Translations under genes and position numbers: made by a program | Notes under the pieces: model-generated | Database searches by the model: none | Told to the model about the DNA's origin: nothing | What the model saw: the letters and a program-made list of their open reading frames with translations, nothing else | DNA from: an uncultured Prevotella sp. | GTDB taxonomy: Bacteria; Bacteroidota; Bacteroidia; Bacteroidales; Bacteroidaceae | Direction of reading: 5' to 3' | DNA: 43,779 nucleotides | Assembly: GCF_937863835.1 (NCBI RefSeq) | Contig: NZ_CALMHT010000083.1 | Span: 1-43,779 of the forward strand | In this document: positions 6,239-17,113 of the stretch, in pieces | Layout of the letters: the number at the start of each line of letters is the position of its first letter | How positions within the stretch are numbered: position 1 is the first letter of the stretch

Positions 6239-8302
6239 ATGACAAAAGCTGACTTAAGGAAATATTACGTGGAGAGAGATGTGAGTTGGATGTATTTTAA
6301 TCATCGCATCTTACAGGAGGCGCAAAAAGACAATGTGCCTATACTGGAACGAATGTCATTTCTTGGCATCTATTCCAATAATCTGGATGAGTTCTACAGA
6401 GTACGTGTGGCATCACTCAACCGTATTATAGAATATGCGGATAATGGAAGCAGAGACGAACGAAACAAAGCCATCCGTACACTGAAGATCATTAATGCCC
6501 TTAATGTTTCTTATGCCAAAGAGTACGGTTGCGCGACGAAGAAAATCCGCACGGCTCTAAAGAAAGAGAACATCTACATTGTAAACGAAAACGAGGTAAC
6601 AGAAGATCAGGCGATCTTTCTGCGCCATTATTATCAGACACGTCTCAGCGGATACGTCAGTCCGATATGGTTTAGAGAGATAAAGTCGTTCTCGTCTGCC
6701 GCCGATGATGCGATACATCTTATAGTACGTCTGCAAAAAGAGAATGAGGATAATAAGACACTAGTGAAAAATTATGCGTTGATAGAAGTCCCGGTCAACG
6801 AAATGGGACGTTTCCTGATGTTGCCGAATGATGGCAAAAAGATGTGTATCATGTATCTGGATGATATCATACGTTTCTGTCTGCCATATATATTCCAAGG
6901 TATGGATTTCAACCATTACGAAGCGTATTCGTTCAAGTTTACCAAAGACGCCGAGATGGAAATAGATACCGACTTGCGTAACGGTCTGGTGCAGAAAATC
7001 ACGAAAGGTGTGAGGAGCCGAAAACGCGGAACACCAATAAGGGTGCTCTTTGATGGAGAGATGCCGAGAGACATGCAGAAACGGGTGATGGCCAAACTGA
7101 ATCTGGACAATCTGGATACCGTGCTGCCGGGCAGCAGATACCATAACCATAAGGACCTGATGAAGTTTCCCGATTGTGGCAGGGAAGAACTGAAATATCC
7201 CAAGTGGCCACCTATTCATAAGAAAGAATTCAATGATGTCGGGATATTGGATTCCATCCGCGTGAAAGACCGTTTTATACACGTGCCATATCATAGTTTC
7301 GACAGTTATATACAGTTGTTGAGAGAGGCTGCCATCAGCAAGAATGTGAAAAGCATCAAGACCACGTTATATCGTCTTGCCAAGGACTCGCAGGTGATAC
7401 GCGCTCTGATATGTGCCGCCGAGAACGGAAAGAAAGTGACGGTAGTGATAGAGTTGCTCGCCCGTTTTGATGAGGCATCCAATATCGGATGGTCGAAAAA
7501 GATGCAGGATGCGGGTATCAATGTGATATTCGGCGTGGAAGGACTCAAAGTGCATAGTAAGATAACACATATAGCGACCAGAACGGGAGATATAGCTGTG
7601 ATAAGCACCGGCAATTTCCATGAAGGGAATGCCAGCTGCTATACGGATTTTATGATGATGACCGCCCGGAAGCATATCGTCAATGAAGTAAACCAGGTCT
7701 TTGATTTTATTTTAAGACCCTACAAACCGGTTCTGTTCAAGGAACTGCTGGTGTCGCCCAATGATATGCGTCAGAAATTTCTTCATCTCATTGATGTGGA
7801 GATTAAGAATAAACGTGCCGGGAAACCGGCGTACATCATGGGTAAGATCAATCATATCGTAGATGAACGCATCGTGCAGAAACTGTATCAGGCTTCATCT
7901 GAAGGTGTGAAGATTGATATGCTGGTACGCGGAAACTGTTCTCTTGTCACAGGTGTACCCGGACTCAGTGACAACATACACCTTACTGGTATCATAGACA
8001 AATATCTGGAACACGCCCGAATCTTTATTTTCTGTAATGGCGGTGATGAGAAATACTATATAGGTTCCGCCGACTGGATGACGCGCAACTTAGACCGCAG
8101 GATAGAAGTGGTGGCCCCGGTTTACGAACCGGAACTGAAAGCCGATTTGAAACAGATCGTGGAATTTGGACTGTGTGACAATATGCAGGGAAGAATAGTT
8201 GACGGGACAGGCAGAAACACTCCTGTGGGGAAAGAAATAAAAGCGCCGTTCCGTTCGCAGGAGGAATTATATAAATACTATCAAAATAAAGAAAATGACT
8301 AG
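6239..8302 (+). CDS. ppk1: polyphosphate kinase 1
   Basis: 687 aa, normal length for Ppk1, which reversibly polymerises the gamma-phosphate of ATP into inorganic polyphosphate. The N-terminal domain begins with the conserved RDVSWMYFNHRIL and later NNLDEFYRVR. The two catalytic phospholipase-D-like domains are complete: the autophosphorylated histidine is His439 in KVHSK, and the second conserved histidine is His461 in NFHEGNA. The next gene, an exopolyphosphatase family protein, overlaps its last 8 bp, so polymer synthesis and breakdown are translationally coupled. The ATG at 6239 is followed directly by the conserved start of the family, so the start is secure. Confidence 0.97.
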   Translation: MTKADLRKYYVERDVSWMYFNHRILQEAQKDNVPILERMSFLGIYSNNLDEFYRVRVASLNRIIEYADNGSRDERNKAIRTLKIINALNVSYAKEYGCATKKIRTALKKENIYIVNENEVTEDQAIFLRHYYQTRLSGYVSPIWFREIKSFSSAADDAIHLIVRLQKENEDNKTLVKNYALIEVPVNEMGRFLMLPNDGKKMCIMYLDDIIRFCLPYIFQGMDFNHYEAYSFKFTKDAEMEIDTDLRNGLVQKITKGVRSRKRGTPIRVLFDGEMPRDMQKRVMAKLNLDNLDTVLPGSRYHNHKDLMKFPDCGREELKYPKWPPIHKKEFNDVGILDSIRVKDRFIHVPYHSFDSYIQLLREAAISKNVKSIKTTLYRLAKDSQVIRALICAAENGKKVTVVIELLARFDEASNIGWSKKMQDAGINVIFGVEGLKVHSKITHIATRTGDIAVISTGNFHEGNASCYTDFMMMTARKHIVNEVNQVFDFILRPYKPVLFKELLVSPNDMRQKFLHLIDVEIKNKRAGKPAYIMGKINHIVDERIVQKLYQASSEGVKIDMLVRGNCSLVTGVPGLSDNIHLTGIIDKYLEHARIFIFCNGGDEKYYIGSADWMTRNLDRRIEVVAPVYEPELKADLKQIVEFGLCDNMQGRIVDGTGRNTPVGKEIKAPFRSQEELYKYYQNKEND

Positions 8303-9200
8303 TGTGGAAAAGTACAATCTGGCAGCGATAGACATAGGTTCTAACGCGACACGTCTTTTAATTAAAACCGTAGACAAAGATGTAGACGGTAACATTCATC
8401 TCTCAAAGACATTATTCTTGAGAGTTTCGTTACGACTGGGTGATGAAGTGTTCGTCAACGGTGAGATATCCGAAGAAAAGGAAAAGCAGTTTATCCGCGT
8501 GATGAAGTCGTACAAGTATCTGATGAAAGCCTACGATGTCAAGTCGTACCGTGCCTGTGCCACATCTGCCATGAGAGACGCCAAGAACGGTAAAACGATA
8601 CTGAAGAAGATAGAAAAGAAAACAGATGTGAAGATCGAAATCATATCAGGCGAGGAAGAAAGTCAGATCATATACGACAATCATCTGAATATGATGCAGA
8701 AAAAAGGCAATTATCTCTACGTCGATGTTGGCGGCGGCAGTACCGAAACGACCTTTATCAACAACGACCAGCGCATCAGTAGTGTGTCGTATAACGTAGG
8801 TACTGTACGTATGCTTAGTGGAATGGTGGATGAGAAGATATACAATGAGATGAAAGATGATTTGGCTGAGATAACATCCGGCTATCCTGATGTAAACATA
8901 GTGGGTTCGGGAGGAAACATCAATAAATTGTTCCGCATCGCACCCAAAAAGGATAAGACAGGCAATTCCTTCACGGTGGAATCTCTTGAGAAGTTGTATA
9001 CGCAACTTAACAGGATGAGTGTGGAAGAGAGGATGGAAACTTATGGTTTTAAGTCGGACAGGGCGGACGTCATAGTGCCTGCCGCCGAGATATTCCTCTC
9101 GATAGCCAAGAGTGTAAAGGCAAAGGATATCATAGTCCCCAACATCGGTCTTGCGGACGGACTGATCAATCTGATGCTTTCAGAGCCCTCATCGCATTGA
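8295..9200 (+). CDS. ppx: Ppx/GppA family exopolyphosphatase
   Basis: 301 aa, the short two-lobed form of the Ppx/GppA family (ASKHA fold). Phosphate-binding motifs are visible: AAIDIGSNATRLL at the N-terminus, a catalytic Glu in SGEEESQ, DVGGGSTE in the middle, GSGGNINK and GLADGLI near the end. The C-terminal HD-like domain of E. coli Ppx is absent, as is usual for Bacteroidota homologues. It may remove terminal phosphate from polyphosphate or hydrolyse pppGpp. It overlaps ppk1 by 8 bp (same operon), and its last 35 bp overlap the 3' end of the convergent metal ATPase gene. Confidence 0.92.
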   Translation: MTSVEKYNLAAIDIGSNATRLLIKTVDKDVDGNIHLSKTLFLRVSLRLGDEVFVNGEISEEKEKQFIRVMKSYKYLMKAYDVKSYRACATSAMRDAKNGKTILKKIEKKTDVKIEIISGEEESQIIYDNHLNMMQKKGNYLYVDVGGGSTETTFINNDQRISSVSYNVGTVRMLSGMVDEKIYNEMKDDLAEITSGYPDVNIVGSGGNINKLFRIAPKKDKTGNSFTVESLEKLYTQLNRMSVEERMETYGFKSDRADVIVPAAEIFLSIAKSVKAKDIIVPNIGLADGLINLMLSEPSSH

Positions 9201-11043
9201 GTACGGCTATCACTGTGACACCGACATCGGCGAATACAGCCATCCACATGGTAGCGAGCCCGAAACCGGCAAGGATCAGTACACCCAACTTGACAGCGAG
9301 GGCGAATATCACGTTCTGCCGGGCTATGCCGATGGTATTGCGGGCTATTCTGATAGCGGTGGCAATCTTCGACGGTTTATCGTCCATCAGCACTACATCT
9401 GCGGCTTCGATAGCGGCATCCGAGCCCATCGCCCCCATCGCTATTCCTACATCAGCGCGTGCCAGTACGGGGGCATCGTTGAGACCATCGCCTACGAAAG
9501 CAAGACTCCTGCCAACAGCCGATTCACCCAACAGCCGTTCTACATTCGTTATTTTATCAGCGGGAAGCAGTTCTGTATGATACTCGTCGAGTCCTAGTTG
9601 TTCAGCTACGTATCTGCCCACCTCCTCTTTGTCGCCGGTAAGCATCACCGTCTTATCTACGCCCACAGCTTTCAGTTGGTCTATCGCCGTCTTTGAGTCG
9701 TCCTTGATCATATCCGAGATAACGATATGTCCGGCATACTCTCCGTTGATTGCTACATGTATGATTGTTCCGACACGATGGCAGGCATGCCATTTGGCTC
9801 CGACCATGTCCATCATCTTCGAATTTCCCACGCATACGATGTCACCGTTGATGCAGGCGCGGATACCATGACCGCTGATTTCCTCAACATCTTCTACCGT
9901 GCAGTCGTCGGCCTCGTCGGGGTAGGCATTCCTTAATGAGACGGCTATCGGATGAGTGGAAAACCGTTCTACGTGGGCAGCGATATGCAACAGATGATGT
10001 TCGCTCACCTTTTCAGGGTGAACAGCATTGACTTCAAATTCTCCTTTCGTCAGCGTTCCTGTCTTGTCGAATACGACAGTGCCCACTTTGGCGAGCGTAT
10101 CTATATAGTTGCCTCCCTTGATCAGAATACCTTTTCTGCTGGCTCCTCCGATACCGCCGAAGAACGTGAGCGGAACGGAAATGACTAACGCGCAAGGGCA
10201 GGATACAACCAAGAATGTCAATGCGCGGTTGAACCATATAGGGAATGACGTACCGAAATCGCCTGAGAAGAGTGGGGGGAATATGGACAGAGCGACGGCG
10301 GCAAAAACAACAATAGGGGTATAGACGTGAGCAAACTTGGCTATGAATGTCTCGCTGCTCGATTTGTTTTCGCCTGCATTCTCTACAAGTTCGATAATCT
10401 TAGAGGCTGTAGACTCTCCGAAACTCTTGGATACCTTCACCTTCAGAAGTCCTGATATATTGACACAACCAGAAATGACATTGTCTTCCGCCTTGACATC
10501 ACGTGGCATACTTTCGCCCGTGAGGGCAACCGTATTCAGACTGGATACGCCTTCTGTCACTACACCGTCCATCGGTATCTTTTCTCCCGGTCGGATAACG
10601 ATAGTCTCGCCTACCGCTACCGTATCCGGCGCTACCACCTTGATTTCACCATCACGTTCTACGTTGGCAGAGTCAGGACGAATATCCATCAGGGAAGCGA
10701 TAGACTTCCTACTGCGGTCTTCGGCATAGTCCTCGAAAAGTTCACCGACCTGGAAGAACAGCATGACGAACACTGCTTCTGGAAATTCAGTGTCTGAATG
10801 AGGCAGAAATCCTATACATAAAGCTCCGACAGTGGCTATACACATCAGAAAATCTTCGTTGAAGGCTTCACCGTGGATGATACTTTCAATAGCTTCTCCT
10901 ATAATATCATATCCTATCAGAAGATAAGGAACGAGATAAACCAATAACAGTTGCCATACGGGCAGATTTATCGTGTGCTCTACCGTTACAGCTCCTATAA
11001 GCAGCACGGCAGATGCGATGATTCTAATCAATTTTTTGTTCAT
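9166..11043 (-). CDS. P1B-type heavy-metal translocating ATPase (Zn/Cd/Pb type)
   Basis: 625 aa from the ATG at 11043. Motifs in order: actuator TGES, the metal-channel CPC (Cys282-Pro-Cys284), phosphorylation site DKTGT (Asp326), the HP motif in STHPIAV, and GDGLNDAPVLARADVGIAMG. In the last membrane helices NVIFALAVK and ADVG match the Asn/Lys and Asp of the P1B-2 group, which exports Zn2+, Cd2+ and Pb2+. There is no N-terminal metal-binding HMA domain. The frame extends upstream to 11184, overlapping the VOC gene, but a TATCTTTG -7 box at 11071-11078 and a 19-bp palindrome at 11089-11107 lie in that stretch, so the ATG at 11043 (MNKKLIRI) is the likely start. The 3' end overlaps ppx by 35 bp. 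Confidence 0.95.
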   Translation of the reverse strand: MNKKLIRIIASAVLLIGAVTVEHTINLPVWQLLLVYLVPYLLIGYDIIGEAIESIIHGEAFNEDFLMCIATVGALCIGFLPHSDTEFPEAVFVMLFFQVGELFEDYAEDRSRKSIASLMDIRPDSANVERDGEIKVVAPDTVAVGETIVIRPGEKIPMDGVVTEGVSSLNTVALTGESMPRDVKAEDNVISGCVNISGLLKVKVSKSFGESTASKIIELVENAGENKSSSETFIAKFAHVYTPIVVFAAVALSIFPPLFSGDFGTSFPIWFNRALTFLVVSCPCALVISVPLTFFGGIGGASRKGILIKGGNYIDTLAKVGTVVFDKTGTLTKGEFEVNAVHPEKVSEHHLLHIAAHVERFSTHPIAVSLRNAYPDEADDCTVEDVEEISGHGIRACINGDIVCVGNSKMMDMVGAKWHACHRVGTIIHVAINGEYAGHIVISDMIKDDSKTAIDQLKAVGVDKTVMLTGDKEEVGRYVAEQLGLDEYHTELLPADKITNVERLLGESAVGRSLAFVGDGLNDAPVLARADVGIAMGAMGSDAAIEAADVVLMDDKPSKIATAIRIARNTIGIARQNVIFALAVKLGVLILAGFGLATMWMAVFADVGVTVIAVLNAMRALKASD

Positions 11044-11070
11044 ATCTATCTTTGCTTTGAATTTTCGGTG

Positions 11071-11107
11071 CAAAGATACGACGGATATTTTGCAACCGGG
11101 TTGCAAA
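11071..11107 (-). promoter_or_regulatory. metal ATPase promoter with adjoining 19-bp palindrome
   Basis: A reverse-strand TATCTTTG (11071-11078) sits 28 bp before the ATPase ATG. Immediately upstream is TTTGCAACCGGGTTGCAAA (11089-11107), a perfect palindrome with 9-bp arms and a one-base centre. Its place across the -33 region suggests an operator for a dimeric regulator; which one is unknown. Confidence 0.55.
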
Positions 11108-11138
11108 GATATCTTTTGGGTTGTATAACCAAGAAACT

Positions 11139-11525
11139 TTATACCGTTATTTCGACTTCCAACTCTTCTGGGCCCAGTACACAACTTTCGTAATAACCGT
11201 CTCCGGTGACGCGGGGACCGTCCAGACGTTTATACCCGTCGGTTTCCAGCAGGGCTGTTATTGCGTCTACCTGTCGACGGTCGCCTACACTGATGCTCAG
11301 GTGCGTAAGTCCCTGTCGGTGACGGTCGTGGTTGACCTCCGAAACATCATGCCAAGACATCAGTTCCAACTTGGTGCTCCCTTCTGTGAAGAGAAGCATC
11401 CAACTGTGCAGACCGGTTTTCGTATTGTGATATTCCTTTCCTTCACGGGCATCGAAATATCTGATGAAGAAATCCTTTACACGGTCTATGTCTGCACAGT
11501 TGATTGCTATATGATTTATTCTCAT
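11139..11525 (-). CDS. VOC family (glyoxalase-like) protein
   Basis: 128 aa, a single vicinal-oxygen-chelate protein made of two beta-alpha-beta-beta-beta modules. Likely metal ligands are His5 in RINHIAIN, the Glu in KLELMSW, the His in LTHLSISV and the final Glu in LEVEITV. This is the size of SMU1112c/YaeR-like lactoylglutathione-lyase relatives; the actual reaction cannot be assigned. It starts 18 bp after the acyltransferase stop on the same strand and so is probably in that transcript, and it ends 95 bp before the metal ATPase start. Confidence 0.85.
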   Translation of the reverse strand: MRINHIAINCADIDRVKDFFIRYFDAREGKEYHNTKTGLHSWMLLFTEGSTKLELMSWHDVSEVNHDRHRQGLTHLSISVGDRRQVDAITALLETDGYKRLDGPRVTGDGYYESCVLGPEELEVEITV

Positions 11526-11543
11526 CGCTATTTGTCTTGATTG

Positions 11544-12710
11544 TCAGGATGCTTTTGCCGTCGCGGCAAACAGTTTCTTTTTGAGCCATGCACGTACAGG
11601 AAGGTCGTAGAGTTTGAAGGCTGCGTATGCCGTAAAGAGCGACATGATATACAATCCTGCACTGACCATGACAATCGTACTTGTGCTGGCATCGGGGTGG
11701 GCTGCCGCCCATGCTATCTGTATGTAGATAAAAGGATAGTGGGTGATATACAGAGGGTAAGACAGTTCACCAAAAAACTTGCATACAGCCATCGAACGCT
11801 TGTCGGTAACCTGACTGCCTGCACCCATAGAGACGATGACAGGGAAGAGAATTAAGATCGCTACCGTTTCGTAAAGTCCGTTCATCCACATCTGTTGACT
11901 TCCTCCGATACGAGGAACAACCATGATGACGGCTATCAACAGGGAACACCACCAAAATCCTCCGCGTACCTTAATCAAATGGTTCATGCGCGAGAGCAAC
12001 AGTCCCATGAAGAAAGGATAAAGAAGACGAGAGATGCCAATGACAAGTTGGTCGGGCGCAGTGCTCCAACCACCGATGACGCAATACATCTTGTTGGGAC
12101 CTGCTACCCCGAAAAGATCAAGACTCATGGTGATGTTAACTGTAAGTACAGCAAAGAGACATACACACACAGCAAGCCAGAACTTGTTCATGCGACGGAT
12201 AAAGAGAGCATAAAGTATATTAGCGAGATACTCCCATTGCAACGACCATGTTGGTCCGTTGAGCGGGTTGGTTTCCTGCCATCCTCTGATATCACAATCC
12301 TTACCGACAGGTATCATCGTGCAGCACCATAAGAAGATGAGCAGCACCGTCCACCATGGTGTCTTGTCGATCAGAGGGAAAGCAGAACTGCTGCCGAGAT
12401 AGAAGAGCATCAGTCCCAACAGAGAACCGAAGATGACCATCGGATGCAGACGAACCAGTCGTCGCTTGAAGAAATTCCATGTCGACATCCTGTCCCATCG
12501 GTCATCGTAGGCGTAGCCGATAACGAAACCCGAGAGCACGAAGAAGAAATCTACAGCCAGATATCCGTGGTTGATGATTTGGGTGAGTGGTCCGTGCGAG
12601 TAGGTCTCGAACAGATGGAAAGCTACGACGAGCAGTGATGCTACACCACGCAATCCATCCAGGATTTCGTAACGCGGTTTCGAGGCAAGATAAATATTAT
12701 TTTTGTCCAT
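11544..12710 (-). CDS. acyltransferase 3 family membrane protein
   Basis: 388 aa, with about ten hydrophobic segments, of the OafA/NodX acyltransferase-3 family. The family motifs are present: an early YEILDGLRGVASLLVV with the following active-site-type His (FHLFE), then FFVLSGFVIGYAYDDRW, and the RRLVRLHP motif. Such enzymes acetylate or succinylate surface sugars, exopolysaccharide or other extracytoplasmic acceptors using cytoplasmic acyl donors. Start ATG at 12710; a TATTTTTG -7 box is at 12734-12741 on the reverse strand. It is divergent from the AraC regulator at 12826 and is followed after 18 bp by the VOC gene. Confidence 0.92.
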   Translation of the reverse strand: MDKNNIYLASKPRYEILDGLRGVASLLVVAFHLFETYSHGPLTQIINHGYLAVDFFFVLSGFVIGYAYDDRWDRMSTWNFFKRRLVRLHPMVIFGSLLGLMLFYLGSSSAFPLIDKTPWWTVLLIFLWCCTMIPVGKDCDIRGWQETNPLNGPTWSLQWEYLANILYALFIRRMNKFWLAVCVCLFAVLTVNITMSLDLFGVAGPNKMYCVIGGWSTAPDQLVIGISRLLYPFFMGLLLSRMNHLIKVRGGFWWCSLLIAVIMVVPRIGGSQQMWMNGLYETVAILILFPVIVSMGAGSQVTDKRSMAVCKFFGELSYPLYITHYPFIYIQIAWAAAHPDASTSTIVMVSAGLYIMSLFTAYAAFKLYDLPVRAWLKKKLFAATAKAS

Positions 12711-12825
12711 GGGTATGATTTTTATTCCGCCTGCAAAAATAGTGGAACATTTTCTTTCGTATTTGTCGTATTATCTAAAATCATTGTTGTATCTTTGCTT
12801 TCAAAAGTTATCAGACAGTAGAGGT

Positions 12826-13647
12826 ATGACAAATACAGATACAATCAGTTATGACCACGTAGTGCTCAAACCATCCGAGCAGATAGGACTGCACCGGCAA
12901 AGTTCATGGGAACTTTCCTATATTATTACTGGTCGGGGCAGTCGTATATTAGGTGATTCTGAAGAAGACTTCACCAAAGGAGAGGTTGTACTGGTAGTAC
13001 CCGGGATGCCGCATCAGTGGATTTTCAACCCGAACGAGACGGACAAGAATGGTAACATTGAAAATATAACGGTTACGTTTGCGCCCGACTTGTTAGGCGG
13101 AATGGCGGAAATCGTCCCTGAATATAGTGCTTTGGCGAATTGGTACAGTGGACTCGATACTTCGATCAAGTTTGCCAAAGGAGAATCTGAATATATTCGT
13201 GCGTCACTTGTCAGAATGGCGGATGAATCGCCCGAAGAACGTATCAACACACTGCTCGGTTTGCTGATCAAGATAAGTCGTAGCAGCAACTTTGTCATTG
13301 CCGGACGATTCCCGACTCCTGTATCCATAGAAGACAGGATGAAAAAAGCGAAGATATATATCAGTTGTAATTATCAGCGCAATATATGCATAGATGATAT
13401 AGCCCAGTATATGGGAATGAACCGCAGTTCTCTCTGTATCGCCTTTAAACAGGCTACGGGACAGACCATTTTCGGCTGTCTTACCCAACTGCGGTTGAAG
13501 GCGGCATGCCATCTGTTGGAGAACGACAACAATAGTGTGGCAGAATGCTGCTATAAAAGCGGATTTAATGATGTGCCCCATTTCAACCGTGTGTTTAAGA
13601 AGAATACAGGCATGTCACCTTCCGAGTATCGCAAACGTGTAAAATAA
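12826..13647 (+). CDS. AraC family transcriptional regulator
   Basis: 273 aa from the ATG at 12826. The N-terminal part is a cupin-like sensing domain (LHRQSSWELSYIITG, GEVVLVVPGMPHQW). The C-terminal double helix-turn-helix spans about the last 100 residues, with ICIDDIAQYMGMNRSS and the family signature ending FNRVFKKNTGMSPSEYRKR. The frame extends to 12703, overlapping the acyltransferase start, but a TATCTTTG element at 12790-12797 lies inside that extension, so MTNTDTIS is taken as the start. It probably responds to a small molecule; the divergent acyltransferase-VOC operon is the obvious but unproven target. Confidence 0.9.
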   Translation: MTNTDTISYDHVVLKPSEQIGLHRQSSWELSYIITGRGSRILGDSEEDFTKGEVVLVVPGMPHQWIFNPNETDKNGNIENITVTFAPDLLGGMAEIVPEYSALANWYSGLDTSIKFAKGESEYIRASLVRMADESPEERINTLLGLLIKISRSSNFVIAGRFPTPVSIEDRMKKAKIYISCNYQRNICIDDIAQYMGMNRSSLCIAFKQATGQTIFGCLTQLRLKAACHLLENDNNSVAECCYKSGFNDVPHFNRVFKKNTGMSPSEYRKRVK

Positions 13648-13681
13648 AAAAATAAAGTGGAATATTAATATAATAAAGAAG

Positions 13682-13810
13682 ATGAAAGAAGACGAAGAAT
13701 ATGAACCTCAAAGACCATCATGCAGAGGTAATAAACCGGATGGCGAATATACAGCACTTGCCTTTGTGGCGATAATCGTTGTAGTGATACTTTTGTATTT
13801 TTTCCTGTAA
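13682..13810 (+). CDS. 42-aa tail-anchored membrane peptide, hypothetical
   Basis: ATG at 13682, stop at 13810. The first 24 residues are acidic and polar (MKEDEEYEPQRPSCRG), the last 18 are one hydrophobic helix (FVAIIVVVILLYFFL). It starts 34 bp after the AraC gene and ends just before the thiamine promoter. The composition is that of a genuine small membrane protein; function unknown. Confidence 0.5.
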   Translation: MKEDEEYEPQRPSCRGNKPDGEYTALAFVAIIVVVILLYFFL

Positions 13811-13814
13811 TTGT

Positions 13815-13845
13815 TTTGTAATTCCGAAAAAACGAATTACCTTTG
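13815..13845 (+). promoter_or_regulatory. promoter of the thiamine operon
   Basis: -33 TTTG at 13815-13818, a 19-bp spacer, -7 TACCTTTG at 13838-13845: an exact fit to the Bacteroidota consensus. Predicted start near 13853, directly before the TPP aptamer. Confidence 0.8.
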
Positions 13846-13865
13846 CTCTCGCAAAATTATTCGGA

Positions 13866-13955
13866 GCAATCCGGAGAGGGGTGCTGACAAACTGTTGGCT
13901 GAGATTATACCCGTAGAACCTGATGCAGTTAGTACTGCCGTAGGGAGAGAACTTT
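13866..13955 (+). ncRNA. TPP riboswitch (THI element)
   Basis: The conserved aptamer pieces are present in order: GGGGTGCT (13878-13885), the GGCTGAGAT pyrimidine-sensing loop (13897-13905), ACCC, GAACCTGATGCAGTTAGTAC (13916-13935) and the closing GCCGTAGGGA (13937-13946). It lies in the leader of the thiD-thiE-thiC-thi4 operon, about 80 nt before thiD. Binding of thiamine pyrophosphate should turn the operon off. Confidence 0.95.
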
Positions 13956-13995
13956 TTATCAAGTTCGCTTTTGTCTATTCGTATTTTTGATAAAT

Positions 13996-14036
13996 ATTTG
14001 CCCCTCTTTACATTTTTATGTTGAAGAAGGGCAAAT
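13996..14036 (+). promoter_or_regulatory. hairpin sequestering the thiD ribosome-binding site
   Basis: TTTGCCCCTCTT (13997-14008) pairs with AAGAAGGGCAAA (14024-14035) with one mismatch; the neighbouring A13996-T14036 pair extends it into the start codon. The right arm contains the purine-rich AAGAAGGG and the first two bases of the thiD ATG. This is the likely off-state of the riboswitch, acting on translation. No T-run follows it, which argues against termination. Confidence 0.6.
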
Positions 14037-14868
14037 GTTTTATATTACAGCCTTAACAATAGCGGGATCTGACTGCAGCGGAGGCGCCGGCATACAGGCG
14101 GACCTTAAGACGATGTCTGCACTCGGCGTCTATGCGGCTTCAGCCATTACCGCTATCACTGCACAAAATACACTTGGAGTACAGTCTGTATCTGCTGTCT
14201 CTCCATCTCTAGTGAAGGAACAGATACGATCTGTTCTTAGTGATATACGTCCTCAGGCTATTAAGATAGGAATGGTTAACGATATTCCTACAATACGTGC
14301 TATTGTAGAGACTATCTCTCATTACAAGTGTAACGCTGTCGTCTTAGACCCTGTTATGGTAGCTTCCAGCGGCGACAGTTTAATGCAGAATAATGCGCTC
14401 CATGTGTTTCGCAACGAGCTACTACCTTTAGCTTCTCTTGTCACTCCTAATATTCCAGAAGCGGAGACGCTTTCGGGTATGAAAATTAAAAGTAGCAGTG
14501 ATGTGCGTATAGCTGCTCAACGTATAACGAAGTATGGATGTCCTATGGTACTGATTAAAGGAGGACATCTTGATGGCGATAATAAAATTGATTATCTGTT
14601 CGACTTCTCCTCATCACCCGATTCGGAATATATCTTTACTGAAAAAACGATTGAAACTATGAATACACATGGCACGGGTTGTACTCTTTCGTCTGCCATA
14701 ACGGCTTTCCTTGCCCGTGGTATGCAGATGGCGGAAGCGGTAGCCTGTGCCAAATCTTTTATGAGCAAAGCTCTTTCCGAAGGCAAGGATGTCAAAATAG
14801 GAGATGGACATGGACCGGTGAACCATTTTTTTGATCCTGAATCCTTATTCAAAAAACAATATCTATGA
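14035..14868 (+). CDS. thiD: hydroxymethylpyrimidine (phosphate) kinase ThiD
   Basis: 277 aa, of the ribokinase-like fold. It phosphorylates HMP and HMP-P to HMP-PP for thiamine assembly. Signatures: the N-terminal ALTIAGSDCSGGAGIQADLKT, the VVLDPVMVASSGD loop, and near the C-terminus the anion-hole motif NTHGTGCTLSSAI. The frame can be extended to a TTG at 13987, but the ATG at 14035 begins directly at the conserved core and is preceded by AAGAAGGG, so it is chosen. First gene of the TPP-riboswitch operon; thiE follows after 1 bp. Confidence 0.96.
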   Translation: MFYITALTIAGSDCSGGAGIQADLKTMSALGVYAASAITAITAQNTLGVQSVSAVSPSLVKEQIRSVLSDIRPQAIKIGMVNDIPTIRAIVETISHYKCNAVVLDPVMVASSGDSLMQNNALHVFRNELLPLASLVTPNIPEAETLSGMKIKSSSDVRIAAQRITKYGCPMVLIKGGHLDGDNKIDYLFDFSSSPDSEYIFTEKTIETMNTHGTGCTLSSAITAFLARGMQMAEAVACAKSFMSKALSEGKDVKIGDGHGPVNHFFDPESLFKKQYL

Positions 14869-14869
14869 A

Positions 14870-17094
<2,225 letters not shown>

Positions 17095-17113
17095 ATAAAA
17101 AAGGAGATAAATA

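Noticed and set aside
6761..7294. 177-codon frame antisense to ppk
   Set aside because: It is a shadow of the ppk coding sequence, without domain or promoter.
11044..11184. Longer N-terminus of the metal ATPase, which might have been a metal-binding domain
   Set aside because: It has no GMxCxxC motif, overlaps the VOC gene and contains the promoter and palindrome.
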